Positions 6,880-9,119 of a DNA stretch of 9,119 bases are shown here, piece after piece. The DNA is from Bacteroidales bacterium (GTDB lineage Bacteria > Bacteroidota > Bacteroidia > Bacteroidales > UBA3663), in the NCBI GenBank assembly GCA_004557315.1, contig SFEH01000087.1, forward strand, positions 1 through 9,119, written 5' to 3'. Positions within the stretch are counted from its first letter, which is position 1. The number at the start of each line of letters is the position of its first letter. A program made the translations under genes and the position numbers. Under the pieces are notes generated by a model that saw only the letters and a list, made by a program, of their open reading frames with translations, had not been told where the DNA came from and searched no databases.

Positions 6880-9060
6880 ATGGCAGATAGAAATTTGCAA
6901 CAAAGTCTGAAACTGCATTTTGGTTTCGACACTTTTAAAGGAAATCAAGAGGCAATCATCAACAACCTCATGGATGGCAAGGACACATTCGTACTTATGC
7001 CGACAGGAGGTGGAAAATCTTTATGTTATCAATTACCATCTTTGCTGATGGAAGGCACAGCTATTGTCATTTCTCCTCTTATTGCCCTGATGAAGAATCA
7101 GGTTGATGCAATGCGAAATTTCAGTGAGGATGACAACGTAGCGCATTTTATCAACTCTTCGCTCACCAAGTCTGCTATCGACCAGGTCAAGGCCGACATC
7201 GTAGCAGGCAAGACGAAGCTTCTCTATGTGGCACCGGAGTCGCTCAACAAGGCCGAGAACATCGAGTTCCTCAGTTCTATCAAGGTCTCTTTCTTCGCCA
7301 TCGATGAGGCGCACTGTATTTCAGAGTGGGGTCACGACTTCCGCCCTGAATACCGTAACATACGTCCGGTCATCAACAAGATAGGTTCGCGACCAGTCAT
7401 TGCCCTCACAGCTACTGCTACCGTGAAGGTTCAGAACGACATCATGAAGAACCTCGGCATCCAGAAGGCATCGACGTTCAAGTCATCGTTCAACCGTCCG
7501 AACCTCTATTACGAAGTACGCCGCAAGACCGACAACATAGATCGAGACATTATTAAATATATCAAGCAGCATTCAGGCAAATCAGGTATCATCTATTGCC
7601 TGAGCCGCAAGAAGGTGGAAGAGCTGGCAGAGGTTCTGACAGCCAATAATATCTCATGCCGTCCTTACCATGCAGGTATGGACAGCGACATGCGCTCGCA
7701 ATATCAGGATGACTTCCTCATGGAACGTGTTGATGTCATTGTAGCAACTATCGCCTTCGGTATGGGTATCGACAAGCCAGATGTGCGCTACGTGATCCAC
7801 TACGACATGCCAAAGAGCCTTGAAGGCTACTATCAGGAGACAGGCCGTGCCGGTCGTGATGGCGGTGAGGGCGAATGTATTGCCTTCTACAGTGACAAGG
7901 ATCTCTTCAAGCTTGAGAAGTTCATGCAGAACAAGGTCGATTCCGAAAAGGAGATTGGCAAGCTTCTTTTGCGTGAGACACAGGCATACGCCGAGACAAG
8001 CATGTGCCGTCGCAAGGCTCTGCTCCACTACTTCGGTGAAGACTACAAGGAAGATGAATGTGGCAACTGCGACAACTGCCGCAAGCCAAAGAAGCACGTC
8101 GAGGCAAAGGAACTGCTCTGTGCAGTGCTCGAAACAGTCTTGCAGCTCAAAGAGAAATGCAAGCAGGACTATATCGTGACAGTGCTCGAAGGTATCAAGA
8201 CCGATGAAGTGGCATTCAACAAGCACGACCAGCTTGAATGTTTCGGTTCTGGCAACGATGAGCCTGCCGACCTCTGGCACAGCGTGATCCGTCAGGCCCT
8301 GGTAGCCAAGTATCTCAACCGTGAGATTGAGTCATACGGTGTCATCAAGGTAACTGCTGCTGGCAAGCGTTTCCTCTCAAACCCAAAATCTTTCCACATA
8401 GTTGTCGAACTTGAGGACGACGAAGATTCTGACGAGGTAGAGATCAAGGGCGGTGGTGCATCGGCAGCTGCTGATGAAGCACTATATGGCATGCTCAAGG
8501 ATCTGCGCAAAGAGGTGGCAAAACGACTCAACCTCCCTCCATACGTCATCTTCCAGGATCCTTCGCTCGAAGCAATGGCAACCACCTATCCTATCACCAT
8601 TGAGGAACTTCAGAATGTTCCTGGTGTAGGTGCAGGTAAGGCAAAACGCTATGGCGAGGAGTTCTGTGCCCTTATCAAGAAGCATTGTGAGGAGAACGAG
8701 ATCGAACGACCAGAGGATTTCCGTGTACGCACCGTAGCCAATAAGTCGAAGATCAAAGTCAATATCATCCAGTCAATCGACCGCCGTATCCCTCTCGACG
8801 ATATTGCAGAGTCGCTCCACGTCGATTTCGATGATCTTCTTACCGAGATCGAGGCTATCATTTCGAGCGGTACTCGTCTGAATATCGACTACTTCCTTGC
8901 TGATGTGATGGATCCAGAGGACGTAGATGAACTCTACCAGTACTTCAAGGAGTCGCAGGACGATAATCTCGAAGCAGCATACAAGGAAATGGGCTGCGTA
9001 TATGAAGACCGCGAGATCCGATTGGTGCGCATCAAGTTCATTTCCGAGATCGCTAACTAA
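6880..9060 (+). CDS. recQ: ATP-dependent DNA helicase RecQ, long form with extra C-terminal HTH-like region
   Basis: RecQ is a 3'-5' DNA helicase for recombination repair and stalled forks. The length is 726 residues against about 609 in E. coli. The helicase core has Walker A TGGGKS (42-47), DEAH (142-145) followed by the RecQ-specific aromatic-rich loop CISEWGHDFRPEYR, and motif VI GRAGRDG (322-328). Four zinc-binding cysteines are in place (C376, C394, C397, C400). A winged-helix RQC domain spans ~409-507, followed by an acidic linker (ELEDDEDSDE) and an HRDC domain at ~530-605 with the helix-hairpin turn NVPGVGAGKAKRYG. The last ~115 residues, absent from E. coli RecQ, look helical and resemble the helicase helix-turn-helix (HTH_40-type) tail known from other RecQ proteins. 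ATG 6880 is the first possible start after an in-frame TAA at 6868-6870; AAGG at 6862-6865 is too distant to be a convincing ribosome site. A nucleoside kinase gene begins 8 bp downstream. Confidence 0.97.
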   Translation: MADRNLQQSLKLHFGFDTFKGNQEAIINNLMDGKDTFVLMPTGGGKSLCYQLPSLLMEGTAIVISPLIALMKNQVDAMRNFSEDDNVAHFINSSLTKSAIDQVKADIVAGKTKLLYVAPESLNKAENIEFLSSIKVSFFAIDEAHCISEWGHDFRPEYRNIRPVINKIGSRPVIALTATATVKVQNDIMKNLGIQKASTFKSSFNRPNLYYEVRRKTDNIDRDIIKYIKQHSGKSGIIYCLSRKKVEELAEVLTANNISCRPYHAGMDSDMRSQYQDDFLMERVDVIVATIAFGMGIDKPDVRYVIHYDMPKSLEGYYQETGRAGRDGGEGECIAFYSDKDLFKLEKFMQNKVDSEKEIGKLLLRETQAYAETSMCRRKALLHYFGEDYKEDECGNCDNCRKPKKHVEAKELLCAVLETVLQLKEKCKQDYIVTVLEGIKTDEVAFNKHDQLECFGSGNDEPADLWHSVIRQALVAKYLNREIESYGVIKVTAAGKRFLSNPKSFHIVVELEDDEDSDEVEIKGGGASAAADEALYGMLKDLRKEVAKRLNLPPYVIFQDPSLEAMATTYPITIEELQNVPGVGAGKAKRYGEEFCALIKKHCEENEIERPEDFRVRTVANKSKIKVNIIQSIDRRIPLDDIAESLHVDFDDLLTEIEAIISSGTRLNIDYFLADVMDPEDVDELYQYFKESQDDNLEAAYKEMGCVYEDREIRLVRIKFISEIAN

Positions 9061-9068
9061 TATCTATT

Positions 9069-9119
9069 ATGCATATAGCTATTGCAGGAAACATCGGGTC
9101 AGGGAAAACAACCCTGACC
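9069..9119 (+). CDS. Deoxynucleoside kinase, N-terminal 17 codons (3'-truncated by window edge)
   Basis: An ATG at 9069 opens MHIAIAGNIGSGKTTLT and runs off the window. A start-proximal beta strand leading into GNIGSGKTTLT is the P-loop of the deoxynucleoside kinase family (deoxyadenosine/deoxyguanosine kinase type), which phosphorylates salvaged deoxynucleosides with ATP. The Asn-Ile in the loop favours this family over adenylate or shikimate kinases. The gene starts 8 bp after the recQ stop with no promoter or terminator between, so it is probably co-transcribed. With 17 residues, the subfamily and substrate cannot be given. Confidence 0.72.
   Translation, partial: MHIAIAGNIGSGKTTLT
9097..9119 (+). 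repeat. Inverted repeat over the kinase P-loop codons
   Basis: GGTCAGGG (9097-9104) and CCCTGACC (9112-9119) form a perfect, GC-rich 8-bp stem with a 7-nt A-rich loop. It lies 28 bases inside the kinase gene and reaches the last base of the window, so the pairing may extend further (position 9096 is G). One such stem per window is about what chance gives. Confidence 0.4.

Noticed and set aside
7654..8280. Long open frame (208 codons) on the - strand opposite recQ
   Set aside because: It lies wholly within the well-supported recQ gene. It has no promoter of the Bacteroidota type that I can see, and its translation shows a Val/Leu/Cys-rich composition typical of an antisense shadow of a codon-biased gene.

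Overview
The window reads as ordinary chromosomal housekeeping DNA from a member of the Bacteroidota, most likely Prevotellaceae (Prevotella/Segatella-like). Three things point there. Both clear promoters have the Bacteroidota form, TTG-N20-TAnnTTTG. Rho carries the long disordered N-terminal insert typical of this phylum. RecQ is the long form, about 726 residues, with an extra C-terminal helix-turn-helix region. The genus is an inference from overall sequence feel. All genes lie on the + strand.

Layout. (1) Positions 2-2680 hold the C-terminal part of a TamB-family protein of the outer-membrane biogenesis pathway; its start lies upstream of the window. (2) A 141-bp gap (2681-2821) holds a promoter and a leader that can fold into a hairpin. 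(3) rho (2822-4747) is followed after 23 bp by an ABC-F ATPase of the YheS/YdiF-like type (4771-6720). With no terminator or promoter visible between them, they look like one transcription unit, which ends at a strong intrinsic terminator (6739-6779). (4) The rest of the 159-bp gap (6721-6879) holds a second promoter of the same design, with a 13-bp direct repeat around its -7 element. (5) recQ (6880-9060) is followed after 8 bp by the first 17 codons of a deoxynucleoside kinase (9069 to the window end), probably its operon partner.

How the genes fit together. The rho/ABC-F pair joins transcription termination with ribosome-bound translation-factor function. The recQ/dNK pair joins DNA repair with deoxynucleotide salvage. 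TamB belongs to envelope assembly and appears to be a separate unit. I see no mobile element, CRISPR array, tRNA, rRNA or prophage gene.

I did not find a new biological system here. The points most worth a second look are the charge-blocked disordered insert in Rho and its internal repeat, the hairpin at the predicted 5' end of the rho mRNA, the direct repeat around the recQ promoter, and the apparent rho/ABC-F operon.
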